Origin: an uncultured Alphaproteobacteria bacterium
Lineage (GTDB): Bacteria > Pseudomonadota > Alphaproteobacteria > CAAHEQ01 > UBA3637
DNA length: 64,000 nucleotides
Direction: 5' to 3'
Assembly (NCBI GenBank): GCA_934234055.1
Contig: CAKQGY010000006.1
Coordinates: forward strand, 1-64,000
Shown here: positions 1 to 8,167 of the stretch, in pieces
Layout of the letters: every line of letters begins with the position of its first letter
Position numbering within the stretch: position 1 is the first letter of the stretch
Translations under genes and position numbers: made by a program
Notes under the pieces: model-generated
Databases searched by the model: none
The model's input: the letters and a program-made list of their open reading frames with translations, nothing else
Told to the model about the DNA's origin: nothing

Positions 1-218
1 CGATTCGCTCGCCACCGATCCATCGCCCAGTTAAATCCGGCTATCCCCACAACGGTCAACACCCCCATAATCGCCAACACTCCCAGCATCTCGGTAAGGG
101 TGCGGCCGGATTCTGAAGAAGAGTTGTTTTTTCGGTTAAAAAATCGTGTGTAAATTGTTGAATAACAATTCGTATTCACAAATGTATGTGGCGGGGGCAG
201 CTGTCTGAAATTAAACAT
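1..218 (-). CDS. Prepilin-like cysteine-rich protein, N-terminal part (cut by window edge)
   Basis: Reading leftward from ATG at 218, a 38-residue hydrophilic leader ends in ESG, followed by RTLTEMLGVLAIMGVL. This is the type IV pilin / pseudopilin processing site (Gly before cleavage, Glu at +5) and hydrophobic helix. The start has a strong ribosome site (AGGAGG on the minus strand near 224-231). The leader is longer than usual for pilins. The first 10 residues (MFNFRQLPPP) match the out-of-frame start region of the gene ending at 30464, and the upstream promoters also match, so the two are paralogues. Family knowledge: such proteins are cleaved by PilD-type peptidases and assembled or anchored at the inner membrane. 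The rest lies outside the window, so the mature domain is unknown. Confidence 0.8.
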   Translation of the reverse strand, partial: MFNFRQLPPPHTFVNTNCYSTIYTRFFNRKNNSSSESGRTLTEMLGVLAIMGVLTVVGIAGFNWAMDRWRAN

Positions 219-264
219 AAAGGAACCTCCTGATGTTAAATGGCTAAAATCAATTCCTGTATCC

Positions 265-293
265 TTTTTATCGCGTCTGAACATAAATGTCAA
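265..293 (-). promoter_or_regulatory. Sigma-70 promoter of the prepilin-like gene at 1-218
   Basis: Minus strand TTGACA (293-288), 17-nt spacer, TAAAAA (270-265). The same block, with the same spacing and almost the same spacer, lies before the paralogue at 30464-31812, which supports its being functional. Confidence 0.7.
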
Positions 294-337
294 GAAAAAA
301 TAATTGTTTTTATACAAAATCATAGTGTAAAAATTGG

Positions 338-366
338 TTGACAGGGGGTGATTTTTGGGGTAGAAT
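338..366 (+). promoter_or_regulatory. Sigma-70 promoter of the 1023-aa prepilin-like gene
   Basis: TTGACA (338-343), 17-nt spacer, TAGAAT (361-366). It gives a leader of about 180 nt before the ATG at 551, which contains a terminator-like hairpin. Confidence 0.8.
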
Positions 367-480
367 AAAACTATGTTCATAAAGAGTTGTGACCAGATTG
401 GAGTGAATTTTAAGGGACGCGGAACGCGTAAAACCTTTGAAAATCCGCATATGTGTCATTCTGATGAGAAAGAAATTCGG

Positions 481-512
481 AGGCAGACCGTCTTTGAGCG
501 GGCTGCCTTTTT
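481..512 (+). terminator. Terminator-like hairpin in the leader of the 551 gene (possible attenuator)
   Basis: AGGCAG-a-CCG pairs with CGG-g-CTGCCT around an 8-nt loop and is followed by five T. It sits inside the transcript, between the promoter at 338 and the ATG at 551, so it would act as an attenuator rather than an end-of-gene terminator. No uORF or known aptamer was recognised before it. Confidence 0.55.
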
Positions 513-550
513 GGCATCTTTGGAATTAAATAATCAAGAGGAGAAATAAA

Positions 551-3500
551 ATGGGGCGGTTTCTTGACAGATTAAATAAGTATTTTATGAAAAAGTACAA
601 CGACTTGGAAACCGGTCGGAGTATGGTGGAGATGTTGGGCGTGTTGGCGATTGTGGGGGTGATCACGATCGGAGGAATTGTCGGATACCGTTATGCGATG
701 GACTATATTATGACGAACGCGATTATCACCGGAATTCGGGCGCGGGCTGTTATCGTGATTCAACAGCGTGTCTTGGGGTATGAACTGAACCTGCAAGAAT
801 TTCACCCGAACACGCCCGAAGATTTAATCTATGGGCGCTTTCGGGTGGAGGCCGTCAATAACTATCTGCTGCGAGAGGAAGAACATCAGGCCCTGGAAGT
901 CTTTAACATCCCGCACCGCGTGTGCAAAAATATCTATAATACCGCGTTCGGGGAAGAGATTACTTTGATCGTGAACGAAGCCGAGGAAAACCCGAACGGA
1001 TTGGATCCGTGCTTGCCGGACGGGGTCACGGAAGACTCGGTCGATGAAGAAGATATCTATCACAATGTGGTGGCTTTTGTGTTCGGGAACGGGGCGCCGT
1101 GCGAAGATGAAAGTGACTGTCCGAATGCTGTGTGCTATGAATGCAGTCCGTTGGGCATGTGCATACCCAAGGCGAAAGACACACCTTGCGTGGCGGGTAT
1201 GTGTTGTGACGGCAACGGTGGGTGTACGCAGTGCGTGATCGCCTGTGATCCGGACGAGGTGGCCAGCACTTGCCGAACCAGTTGCGATACCAGCACGGGG
1301 ACTTGGAACTTGAAGGATGCGGGCTCCAAGTGCGGGGCGAACAATTGTGGTGTGTGCAACTCGGACGGGCAATGTGTCGGCGACATCACGGAAACAATCA
1401 CCAAATGCGACGGGACGCCGGAAGTGTGCTGTGCGGCCGATGCGGATTGTAAAAATGAAAGCCCTTGTGCTATTCCGTGCACAGGGACGGCGCCGGCGTG
1501 TCAGACTTGTGATACGACGCGGGGTGAGTTCGTGGCGGATGCAACGCAGAATGGGACTGCGGTAGGAGCCTGCGGTATGTGTCAAGACGGGGCGATTGTG
1601 CAACGGACCGGTGTCAGCGTAGGGGACTGCAAAAAATGCGATCTGGCCACCGGCGATATCGTGAACGACAACAGCGCGGACGGCTCAACCTGCGGAACCT
1701 GTGGGAAATGTAGTGAGGGGATATGTAATGAAACAATTATCGGGACCACCTGTTGTGAAGGAAGTGCCATAGGTCTGTTTTTAGATCCGTCAACAAATCC
1801 CGGGGCAGAAATATGCTGTCCGGCAGGTTCTGTGACAATCCAAGGATATAACAGATACACAGGGAATACGAAGACTTTTTGCTGTCCGACGGGGACGGCT
1901 GGTTGGGCAAAGAATAAAGATGGAGTGGCGCGGTGTTGTTCAACGAAAGTGATTGATGGATATTGCTGTCCGAATGATGCACAATATGTAGCGGATGAGA
2001 AGTGTTGTGATTCAGATGCGATAGGATCGTATACCGACCCGGAAAAGACTTCCGGAATAAACAAATGCTGTCCGGCAGGTTCTGTGACAATCCAAGGATA
2101 TAACAGATACACAGGGAATACGAAGACATTTTGCTGTCCGACGGGGACGACTGGTTGGGCAAAGAATAAAGATGGAGTGGAACGGTGTTGTTCAACGAAA
2201 GTGATTGATGGATACTGTTGTCCGAATGATGCACAATATGTAGCGAATGAGAAGTGCTGTGATTCAGATGCGATAGGATCGTATACCGACCCGGAAAAAA
2301 CTTCCGGAATAAACAAATGCTGTCCGGCAGGTTCTGTGACAATCCAAGGATATAACAGATACACAGGGAATACGAAGACATTTTGCTGTCCGACGGGGAC
2401 GACTGGTTGGGCAAAGAATAAAGATGGAGTGGAACGGTGTTGTTCAACGAAAGTGATTGATGGATACTGTTGTCCGAATGATGCACAATATGTAGCGAAT
2501 GAGAAGTGCTGTGATTCAGATGCGATAGGATCGTATACCGACCCGGAAAAGACTTCCGGAATAAACAAATGTTGTCCGGCAGGTTCTGTGACAATCCAAG
2601 GATATAACAGATACACAGGGAATACGAAGACTTTTTGCTGTCCTGCGGGGACGGCCGGCTGGGCAAAGAATGAAGATGGAGTGGCACGATGTTGCCCGGC
2701 GGGTAAAAAAGTTATTGACGGATATTGTAAAGATCCGGCGCAAACTTGTTCAGATCTGGGAGAAGGGTATGTTTCAGGTGGTTGTCCAGATGGCACTTAT
2801 GAAGATGGGACGCAGGAATTGGATGATGGAACGGTATGTTATCTTTGTAAAAATTGCCCAACATCTTCATCGGTGCCGACAGGTATTTGCTATGATGAAG
2901 TAAAACATGTTGGACCGGGATCTTGCGGAAATTATTATACTTATCAAGAGATTACCTGCCCCATAGGAACAATATGTGAACCCTTGACCAATACATGTAA
3001 AGATCCCTGCCCGACAGGATCATCCCTGACCGGAACAGGAACCGCTACAAATGTAGAAGGTTGCAAATGTAATGCTGACACGCCAAAATGGGATGGGGTT
3101 AACCATATTTGTGTTGCCGCCTGTCCGGAAGGGTATAAACTTGTTAGTAATTATACTGGTAATTTGAATTATAAAAATTCCATATGCTGCCCGCAAACAT
3201 CCCGCGGTGCGGCAGAAGGAAATTGCTGTAAGGCCTACTATACGGTGGAACGTAATTATGAGCAAGGTCAACGATATGCAACATCTACAACTTGTTGTTT
3301 TAATCCCTGTAGTCGCGGAGGGGTAGATGCATTGGAAGGAAAGTGCGAACCATCGGGTTGCAAAGATATGACAACAGCATATGCTAATCCGTCATCGGGA
3401 CCTGCTTCAATCGCAAAACAATGTGATTTAGGACATTGGTATTATTCAAGTAGTAAAACTTATAAAGTCGGTTGGTGCCCTAAAAATTGTAACTTTTCGC

Positions 3501-3622
3501 GTGTGACAACAGGAGAACATGCCGGACAATGTAAGTGTGGAGAGAGCGCCAGCGCCGGATATGTCTCGGATGGAAGCTGTCATTTTAATGAATACTTTAC
3601 TGTCCCTGCAGATGCCTTATAG
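551..3622 (+). CDS. Large prepilin-like cysteine-rich repeat protein
   Basis: 1023 aa, starting at ATG 551 behind GAGGAG. Residues 22-45 hold the prepilin signal: Gly22, then RSMVEMLGVLAIVGV with Glu27 at +5, and one transmembrane/assembly helix. The rest is predicted to be outside the inner membrane and is extremely Cys-rich, with many CC and CxxC pairs. Residues ~422-713 are made of 84-residue units containing AGSVTIQGYNRYTG and VIDGYCCPNDAQYV. It shares the class of N-terminus seen at 1-218 and 30464-31780. Likely role: a disulfide-rich minor pilin or surface adhesin; this is inference, since no catalytic domain is recognised. The DsbA-like protein at 15708 could help fold it. The long minus-strand frames opposite are shadows of its repeats. 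Confidence 0.8.
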   Translation: MGRFLDRLNKYFMKKYNDLETGRSMVEMLGVLAIVGVITIGGIVGYRYAMDYIMTNAIITGIRARAVIVIQQRVLGYELNLQEFHPNTPEDLIYGRFRVEAVNNYLLREEEHQALEVFNIPHRVCKNIYNTAFGEEITLIVNEAEENPNGLDPCLPDGVTEDSVDEEDIYHNVVAFVFGNGAPCEDESDCPNAVCYECSPLGMCIPKAKDTPCVAGMCCDGNGGCTQCVIACDPDEVASTCRTSCDTSTGTWNLKDAGSKCGANNCGVCNSDGQCVGDITETITKCDGTPEVCCAADADCKNESPCAIPCTGTAPACQTCDTTRGEFVADATQNGTAVGACGMCQDGAIVQRTGVSVGDCKKCDLATGDIVNDNSADGSTCGTCGKCSEGICNETIIGTTCCEGSAIGLFLDPSTNPGAEICCPAGSVTIQGYNRYTGNTKTFCCPTGTAGWAKNKDGVARCCSTKVIDGYCCPNDAQYVADEKCCDSDAIGSYTDPEKTSGINKCCPAGSVTIQGYNRYTGNTKTFCCPTGTTGWAKNKDGVERCCSTKVIDGYCCPNDAQYVANEKCCDSDAIGSYTDPEKTSGINKCCPAGSVTIQGYNRYTGNTKTFCCPTGTTGWAKNKDGVERCCSTKVIDGYCCPNDAQYVANEKCCDSDAIGSYTDPEKTSGINKCCPAGSVTIQGYNRYTGNTKTFCCPAGTAGWAKNEDGVARCCPAGKKVIDGYCKDPAQTCSDLGEGYVSGGCPDGTYEDGTQELDDGTVCYLCKNCPTSSSVPTGICYDEVKHVGPGSCGNYYTYQEITCPIGTICEPLTNTCKDPCPTGSSLTGTGTATNVEGCKCNADTPKWDGVNHICVAACPEGYKLVSNYTGNLNYKNSICCPQTSRGAAEGNCCKAYYTVERNYEQGQRYATSTTCCFNPCSRGGVDALEGKCEPSGCKDMTTAYANPSSGPASIAKQCDLGHWYYSSSKTYKVGWCPKNCNFSRVTTGEHAGQCKCGESASAGYVSDGSCHFNEYFTVPADAL
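1816..2690 (+). repeat. 252-bp in-frame tandem repeats (three full units plus a partial fourth)
   Basis: Units begin with the same CTGTCCGGCAGGTTCTGTG-type block at 1816, 2068, 2320 and 2572 (the last with one change), an exact 252-bp period equal to 84 codons. Units two and three are nearly identical; the fourth diverges after about 120 bp. Exact multiples of three keep the frame open whatever the copy number. Confidence 0.95.
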
Positions 3623-3943
3623 TTGATCGCTTTACAAAGGAATAGCCAATTATTCCGCTCCAAACAAAAATACATGTTTCGGGGATAGAAAGATATCCGC
3701 GGGGCGCTTTGCGTATTTCCGGAAAGTGTTCGCACTGCCCCGCTTCCTTTGGCGCACATAAAATTTGTTGTGATAACCACAACACCCCGATAAACCTACT
3801 GCATAGAAGTCCTCATGAAAAATACCTGTGTTGATTATACAAGTTAGTATACTTCAGAGTATAAGCTTAGAGGTTGGGGTTCTGATGATGGTTCGGTGGA
3901 GGTTCCCGATTTGTATCAATAGATAATATCCTGAAAATAATGC
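3623..3943. other. Intergenic stretch with nested inverted repeats
   Basis: No convincing gene. GCGGGGC (3699-3705) pairs with GCCCCGC (3737-3743), enclosing TGCG/CGCA and a TTTCCGGAAA palindrome. A second small inverted repeat GTTGTG/CACAAC lies near 3768-3784. No T-run follows the large hairpin, so a simple intrinsic terminator is not supported. Confidence 0.5.
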
Positions 3944-3972
3944 TTGATTTTTAGGGAAGGGGGCTGTATAAT
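3944..3972 (+). promoter_or_regulatory. Promoter of parC (leaderless arrangement)
   Basis: TTGATT (3944-3949), 17-nt spacer, perfect TATAAT (3967-3972). Only 7 nt separate the -10 box from ATG 3980, so transcription would begin at or next to the start codon. Confidence 0.8.
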
Positions 3973-3979
3973 AACGGTC

Positions 3980-6214
3980 ATGACAGAACAAATGATTGAT
4001 GAAAAAACAGTCCCCTCGGTGCGGGATACTCAATTCGCCGGAGCCCTCTCGGAACGGTATCTGGCTTATGCTATGTCCACAATTGTGGCACGATCGCTCC
4101 CCGATGTGCGCGACGGATTGAAGCCTGTGCATCGGCGCTTGCTGTATGCAATGCGGCAGCTGAAACTGGACCCCAATACCGGCTTTAAGAAATGTGCCCG
4201 GGTGGTCGGTGATGTGATCGGTAAATATCACCCCCACGGAGATACTTCGGTCTATGAGGCCATGGTGCGCTTGGCTCAGGATTTTGCGGTGCGCTATCCG
4301 TTGGTGGACGGACAGGGGAACTTTGGCAACATTGACGGCGATCGAGCGGCTGCGATGCGATATACCGAAGCGCGCCTGACCCCGACGGCAATTGCTTTGA
4401 TGGACGGGTTGGACGATAACGCGGTGGACTTTGATAAGACCTATGACGGTGAAGAAGAAGAACCGGTCGTTATGCCGGCGGCTTTCCCCAATTTGCTGGC
4501 TAACGGATCGTCAGGAATCGCGGTGGGGATGGCTACGAATATCCCGTCGCACAATGTCGCGGAAGTGTGTGATGCGCTGCAATATTTGATAAAACATCAA
4601 GATTGCGAATGCGCGCGTCTGATGGACTATATTCAGGGACCCGATTTCCCGACGGGCGGGATTTTGGCCGAATCGCGGGATAACATTATCAAGGCTTATA
4701 CCACCGGACGCGGGGCGATGAAAGTGCGGGCGCGTTGGGAAAAAGAAGACTTGTCGCACGGGCAGTATCAAATCGTGGTCAGCGAGATTCCCTATGGGGT
4801 GCCCAAGTCTGATCTGATTATGAAAATTGCCAAGTTGTTGGCGGAAAAGAAGTTGCCGTTTTTGGCGGATATTCGTGATGAATCCACCGACAAAGTGCGC
4901 ATCGTGTTGGAGCCGAAATCACGCACGGTACCCGCCGAGCAATTGATGGAACACTTGTTCAAAAACACGGATTTACAGGTCAATTTTAACCTGAATATGA
5001 ATGTGCTGGATGCTGATCATACGCCGCGAGTGATGAGCATTAAAGAAGTCTTGACGGCGTTTTTGAAACATCGGGATGTTGTGCTGGTGCGGCGGTCGCG
5101 GTTCAGATTGGATAAAATTGCGCACCGCATGGAGCTGTTGCAGGGCTTTATTACGGCGTATTTGAACTTGGATCGCGTGATTGAAATTATCCGCACCGAA
5201 GACGATCCGAAGCCCTTTATGATCCAGGAGTTCAGCCTGTCGGAAGTGCAGGTGGAAGCGATCTTGAATATGCGCTTGCGGTCTTTGAAACGGCTGGAAG
5301 AAGAGGCCTTAAAGACCGAATACGAAAACTTGAAAATTGAAAAAGCGGGGTTGGAAGCCCTGTTGGCTGACGACAACGCACGACTGGCCAAAATCAGTGA
5401 AGAAATAGCCGGTATTAAAAAGCAATTCGGACCCAAGACTGCTTTGGGCGCGCGGCGCACAACCGTGGCCGAGGCGGCTGTGGTTGCGGATATGCCGATT
5501 GAAGCCCTGATTGAAAAAGAACCGATTACGGTGGTACTGTCCAAAAAAGGGTGGATTCGCGCTCTGAAAGGCCATGTGGATGTGGCCGATGTTAAGTTTA
5601 AAGAAGGAGATGATTTAAAGCTATCAGTCAAGGCCTATACGACCGATAATCTGATGTTCTTTGCCACAAACGGACGGTGTTATACTTTGCTGGGAGACAA
5701 AATTGTGGGCGGTCGCGGCTTTGGGGAGCCGCTGCGGTTGTCGATGGACTTGCCGGAGAATGATGATATTATTGCGCTGTTGATCTATCGGGCCGAGGAT
5801 AAATGGTTGGTTGCAACGGCGCGGGGCAAAGGGTTTATCGTGGCGGCCAAAGATATGATTGCCCAAACACGAACCGGTAAAATTGTGCTGAATGTCGGGG
5901 CAGGGGACAAAGCGTGCCTGTGCCGGCCGGTCTTGGGAGATCATGTGGCGGTTATCGGAACAAACCGAAAGATGATCGTCTTTCCGGCGGCCGAAATTCC
6001 GACGATGGTGCGGGGGAGTGGTGTTTTCTTGCAAAAGTATACCGGGGCGCAGCTGTCAGATGTTAAGTTCTTTAATATGACGGATGGGTTGGCTTTCCCG
6101 TCGGGCAACGGTATCCATGTGGAACGCAATATGGCTTTGTGGCTTGCAAAACGGGCCAGTGTCGGCAAAATTCCGCCGGTCGGCTTTCCGCGCAGTAATA
6201 AATTCGGAGCATAA
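3980..6214 (+). CDS. parC: DNA topoisomerase IV subunit A
   Basis: 744 aa from ATG 3980; the longer reading from TTG 3944 is rejected because that codon is the -35 box. The N-terminus has YAMSTIVARSLPDVRDGLKP, the HPHGDTSVYEAM helix and the catalytic tyrosine in AAAMRYTEARLTP. Length (~745) and the C-terminal blades, without the GyrA-box, fit ParC rather than the longer GyrA. The position matching E. coli Ser80 in the quinolone region is Thr, the Glu84 match is Glu. With ParE it decatenates daughter chromosomes in the cytoplasm. No Shine-Dalgarno precedes the start. gpsA follows after 10 nt, probably in one transcript. Confidence 0.93.
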   Translation: MTEQMIDEKTVPSVRDTQFAGALSERYLAYAMSTIVARSLPDVRDGLKPVHRRLLYAMRQLKLDPNTGFKKCARVVGDVIGKYHPHGDTSVYEAMVRLAQDFAVRYPLVDGQGNFGNIDGDRAAAMRYTEARLTPTAIALMDGLDDNAVDFDKTYDGEEEEPVVMPAAFPNLLANGSSGIAVGMATNIPSHNVAEVCDALQYLIKHQDCECARLMDYIQGPDFPTGGILAESRDNIIKAYTTGRGAMKVRARWEKEDLSHGQYQIVVSEIPYGVPKSDLIMKIAKLLAEKKLPFLADIRDESTDKVRIVLEPKSRTVPAEQLMEHLFKNTDLQVNFNLNMNVLDADHTPRVMSIKEVLTAFLKHRDVVLVRRSRFRLDKIAHRMELLQGFITAYLNLDRVIEIIRTEDDPKPFMIQEFSLSEVQVEAILNMRLRSLKRLEEEALKTEYENLKIEKAGLEALLADDNARLAKISEEIAGIKKQFGPKTALGARRTTVAEAAVVADMPIEALIEKEPITVVLSKKGWIRALKGHVDVADVKFKEGDDLKLSVKAYTTDNLMFFATNGRCYTLLGDKIVGGRGFGEPLRLSMDLPENDDIIALLIYRAEDKWLVATARGKGFIVAAKDMIAQTRTGKIVLNVGAGDKACLCRPVLGDHVAVIGTNRKMIVFPAAEIPTMVRGSGVFLQKYTGAQLSDVKFFNMTDGLAFPSGNGIHVERNMALWLAKRASVGKIPPVGFPRSNKFGA

Positions 6215-6224
6215 AGGATAAAAT

Positions 6225-7199
6225 ATGAGTCTTGATTTTTCAAAAATAACAGTAATCGGTTGTGGACGTTGGGGCGGTTTTCTGGGATATTATGTCGCCA
6301 AGTATAAACACGCGGATACTTTGATGTATGGGTTGGAAATTGATCCGGCGTATCAATCATTGATCAAAACAGGCAGCAACGGGTATGTGACAATGCCGGC
6401 GAATGTGTCCTATACAACGGATTTGGCACAGGCACTGAAAAATCAGGTGGTGATTGTGTCTATCGGGTGTCAAGCTTTTCGGGGATTGTGTCGTCAAATG
6501 AACCAATATGATTTGCGCGGCAAGTATTTCCTGTTGGCTATGAAAGGACTGGAAGAAGGAACCGGTAAACGTTTGACGCAAATCTTTCACGAGGAAATTC
6601 AACAACCCGATACACAGGTGGCGGTTCTGTTGGGCCCCGGTCATGTGCAGGATTATTTGAAAGAAATACCCAGCTGCGTTGTGGTGGATTCAGACGATGA
6701 AGCGACTAAAATTGCGTTGGCGGATTTTATGAACAGTTCGCTAATTCGGGCTTATTATGGTCGGGATCTGATCGGAAATGAAGTTGGAGCCGCTTTGAAG
6801 AATGTGATCGGCTTGGCAGCAGGAATTTTAGACGGTCTGAATTGGGCGGGTCTGAAAGGAGCATTAATGGCGCGCGCTCCGGTGGAAGTGGGGCGTTTGA
6901 TTTCTTATTTTGGCGGAAACCCTCAGTCGGCCTATGGCTTGGCACACTTGGGTGATTACGAAGCAACTTTGTTTTCGCCGCACAGTCATAATCGCGCCTA
7001 TGGTGAAAGTTTAGTCAAAGGGCCGCGCTTTGACAAGTTGGCCGAGGGCGTGCCGACTTTGAAAGCAGTGCATGCGTTGCGTGATTCGGTGGAAATGCCG
7101 ATTTGCGAAGTGCTGTATCAGGTTGTCTATCACGATCAGGATCCCAAAGAACAAATCGGAAAATTATTTCAGCGTCCGAATAAATCTGAGTTTATTTGA
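6225..7199 (+). CDS. gpsA: NAD(P)-dependent glycerol-3-phosphate dehydrogenase
   Basis: 324 aa; start ATG 6225 with AAAGGA just upstream. N-terminal nucleotide-binding turn VIGCGRWGG (GxGxxG), then LLGPGHVQDYL, and the catalytic block GNEVGAALKNVIGLAAG with the conserved Lys, followed by LAHLGDYEATLFSPHSHNR, the equivalent of the substrate-binding GDL..T...SRN region. It reduces dihydroxyacetone phosphate to sn-glycerol-3-phosphate for phospholipid synthesis. The substrate loop differs from the usual GLGDLVLTC form, so a related 3-hydroxyacid specificity cannot be excluded. Ends in a shared terminator with the opposing rubrerythrin gene. Confidence 0.82.
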   Translation: MSLDFSKITVIGCGRWGGFLGYYVAKYKHADTLMYGLEIDPAYQSLIKTGSNGYVTMPANVSYTTDLAQALKNQVVIVSIGCQAFRGLCRQMNQYDLRGKYFLLAMKGLEEGTGKRLTQIFHEEIQQPDTQVAVLLGPGHVQDYLKEIPSCVVVDSDDEATKIALADFMNSSLIRAYYGRDLIGNEVGAALKNVIGLAAGILDGLNWAGLKGALMARAPVEVGRLISYFGGNPQSAYGLAHLGDYEATLFSPHSHNRAYGESLVKGPRFDKLAEGVPTLKAVHALRDSVEMPICEVLYQVVYHDQDPKEQIGKLFQRPNKSEFI

Positions 7200-7200
7200 A

Positions 7201-7232
7201 AAAAATCCCCGATGAACTCATCGGGGATTTTT
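7201..7232. terminator. Bidirectional terminator between gpsA and rubrerythrin
   Basis: AAAAATCCCCGATG-aac-TCATCGGGGATTTTT: near-perfect stem with A and T runs on both sides, serving both converging genes. Confidence 0.9.
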
Positions 7233-7246
7233 GAGAGCCCGCCGGT

Positions 7247-7789
7247 TTAATAATTTTCGGCTTTGACCTGGAAATAAGATTGCGGGTGTTTGCATACCGG
7301 GCAGATCTCCGGCGCTTTTTTTCCGATGACAATGTGACCACAGTTGGCACATTGCCAGATTGCATCACCGTCGCGTGAAAAGACCAATCCGTCCTTGATA
7401 TTTTGCAACAATTTACGATAGCGCGCTTCGTGCTCTTTTTCAATTTTACCGACCAATTCAAACAAAACGGCAATATGATCAAACCCTTCGGCACGGGCAG
7501 TTTTGGCAAAGCCGTCATACATATCTGTCCATTCATAGTTCTCACCATTGGCGGCATCTTCCAGATTTGTCATCGTATCGGGAATACGATCGCCATGCAA
7601 GAGCTTAAACCAGATTTTAGCATGCTCTTTTTCATTGGAGGCTGTTTCTTCAAAAATTTGAGCGATTTGGTTATAACCGTCCTTTTTGGCCTGTGAGGCA
7701 TAATACGTATATTTGTTGCGGGCTTGAGACTCGCCGGCAAATGCCGTCATCAGGTTTTTTTCGGTTTGAGAGCCTTTTAGGTTTGTCAT
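7247..7789 (-). CDS. rbr: Rubrerythrin
   Basis: 180 aa; ATG 7789 with AAAGGA. N-terminal four-helix diiron domain with the ExxH-type ligands (AFAGESQARNKYTYYA, ETASNEKEHAKIW, GKIEKEHEARY) and a C-terminal rubredoxin-like domain with two CxxC knuckles (CANCGH, CPVCKH) binding one Fe. It reduces hydrogen peroxide to water in the cytoplasm of anaerobes. Own promoter at 7825-7853. Fits with the flavodiiron protein at 29202 as the oxygen defence of a strict or tolerant anaerobe. Confidence 0.96.
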   Translation of the reverse strand: MTNLKGSQTEKNLMTAFAGESQARNKYTYYASQAKKDGYNQIAQIFEETASNEKEHAKIWFKLLHGDRIPDTMTNLEDAANGENYEWTDMYDGFAKTARAEGFDHIAVLFELVGKIEKEHEARYRKLLQNIKDGLVFSRDGDAIWQCANCGHIVIGKKAPEICPVCKHPQSYFQVKAENY

Positions 7790-7824
7790 TTTTATATCCT
7801 TTCGTAAAAAATAAAAGCCTTTGC

Positions 7825-7853
7825 ATCTTATCTGCTTTCTGTCGGAAAGTCAA
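7825..7853 (-). promoter_or_regulatory. Promoter of rubrerythrin
   Basis: Minus strand TTGACT (7853-7848), 17-nt spacer, TAAGAT (7830-7825). No clear operator overlapping it. Confidence 0.75.
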
Positions 7854-7865
7854 GAAAAATCAGCA

Positions 7866-7897
7866 TAAAAAAACAGGGGGAATAACCCCCTGAAAAT
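7866..7897 (-). terminator. Terminator of tRNA-Val
   Basis: Minus strand CAGGGGG-ttatt-CCCCCTG followed by seven T, 5 nt after the tRNA CCA end. Confidence 0.9.
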
Positions 7898-7901
7898 AGT
7901 A

Positions 7902-7978
7902 TGGTAGGCGGCGAGAGATTTGAACTCCCGACCCCCTCGGTGTAAACGAGGTGCTCTGACCAGCTGAGCTAGCCGCCC
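7902..7978 (-). tRNA. tRNA-Val (anticodon UAC)
   Basis: 77 nt with encoded CCA. Acceptor GGGCGGC pairs with GCCGCCT (one G-U), anticodon loop TTTACAC gives UAC, T-loop TTCAAAT. Own promoter and terminator, so a single-gene unit. Confidence 0.95.
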
Positions 7979-7993
7979 GTCGGAATAGCCTTT

Positions 7994-8022
7994 CTTATAT
8001 CATTCTTTTTAACATTTGTCAA
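7994..8022 (-). promoter_or_regulatory. Promoter of tRNA-Val
   Basis: Minus strand TTGACA (8022-8017), 17-nt spacer, TATAAG (7999-7994), followed after 15 nt by the tRNA 5' end. Confidence 0.85.
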
Positions 8023-8077
8023 CAAAAAAGAAAGTCCTTAAATAAAAGAATGATAAGAGTAAAAAGGAGAAAGTTAT

Positions 8078-8106
8078 TTGACACATTCGGAAAAAAGTGG
8101 TATAAT
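8078..8106 (+). promoter_or_regulatory. Promoter of the 141-aa zinc-ribbon membrane protein
   Basis: TTGACA (8078-8083), 17-nt spacer, TATAAT (8101-8106): consensus in both boxes. Confidence 0.88.
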
Positions 8107-8167
8107 AAGTATGGTTCGGGGAGGACGGACCGGGATGAAAAGGAAAGGAAAAAAGGAGGGTACTTGC

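Noticed and set aside
373..480. Cyclic-di-GMP (GEMM) riboswitch or hammerhead ribozyme before the prepilin-like gene
   Set aside because: GGGACGC and CTGATGAG look suggestive, but the second GEMM half, and stem II of a hammerhead, are missing.
1816..2690. CRISPR array
   Set aside because: The repeats are 252 bp, contiguous and coding, with no spacers; no CRISPR-like short repeats occur anywhere in the window.
1582..2796. Long minus-strand frame (404 codons), and another at 1737-2687, opposite the tandem repeats
   Set aside because: They mirror the repeated coding strand, have no ribosome site or promoter, and their repeats follow from the 252-bp period.
3944..3979. Longer ParC with a TTG start
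   Set aside because: The TTG is the -35 box and TATAAT lies inside the extension; the conserved protein starts at ATG 3980.
8078..8167. N-terminal extension of the zinc-ribbon membrane protein
   Set aside because: The proposed start overlaps a consensus promoter; AGGAGG points to ATG 8168.
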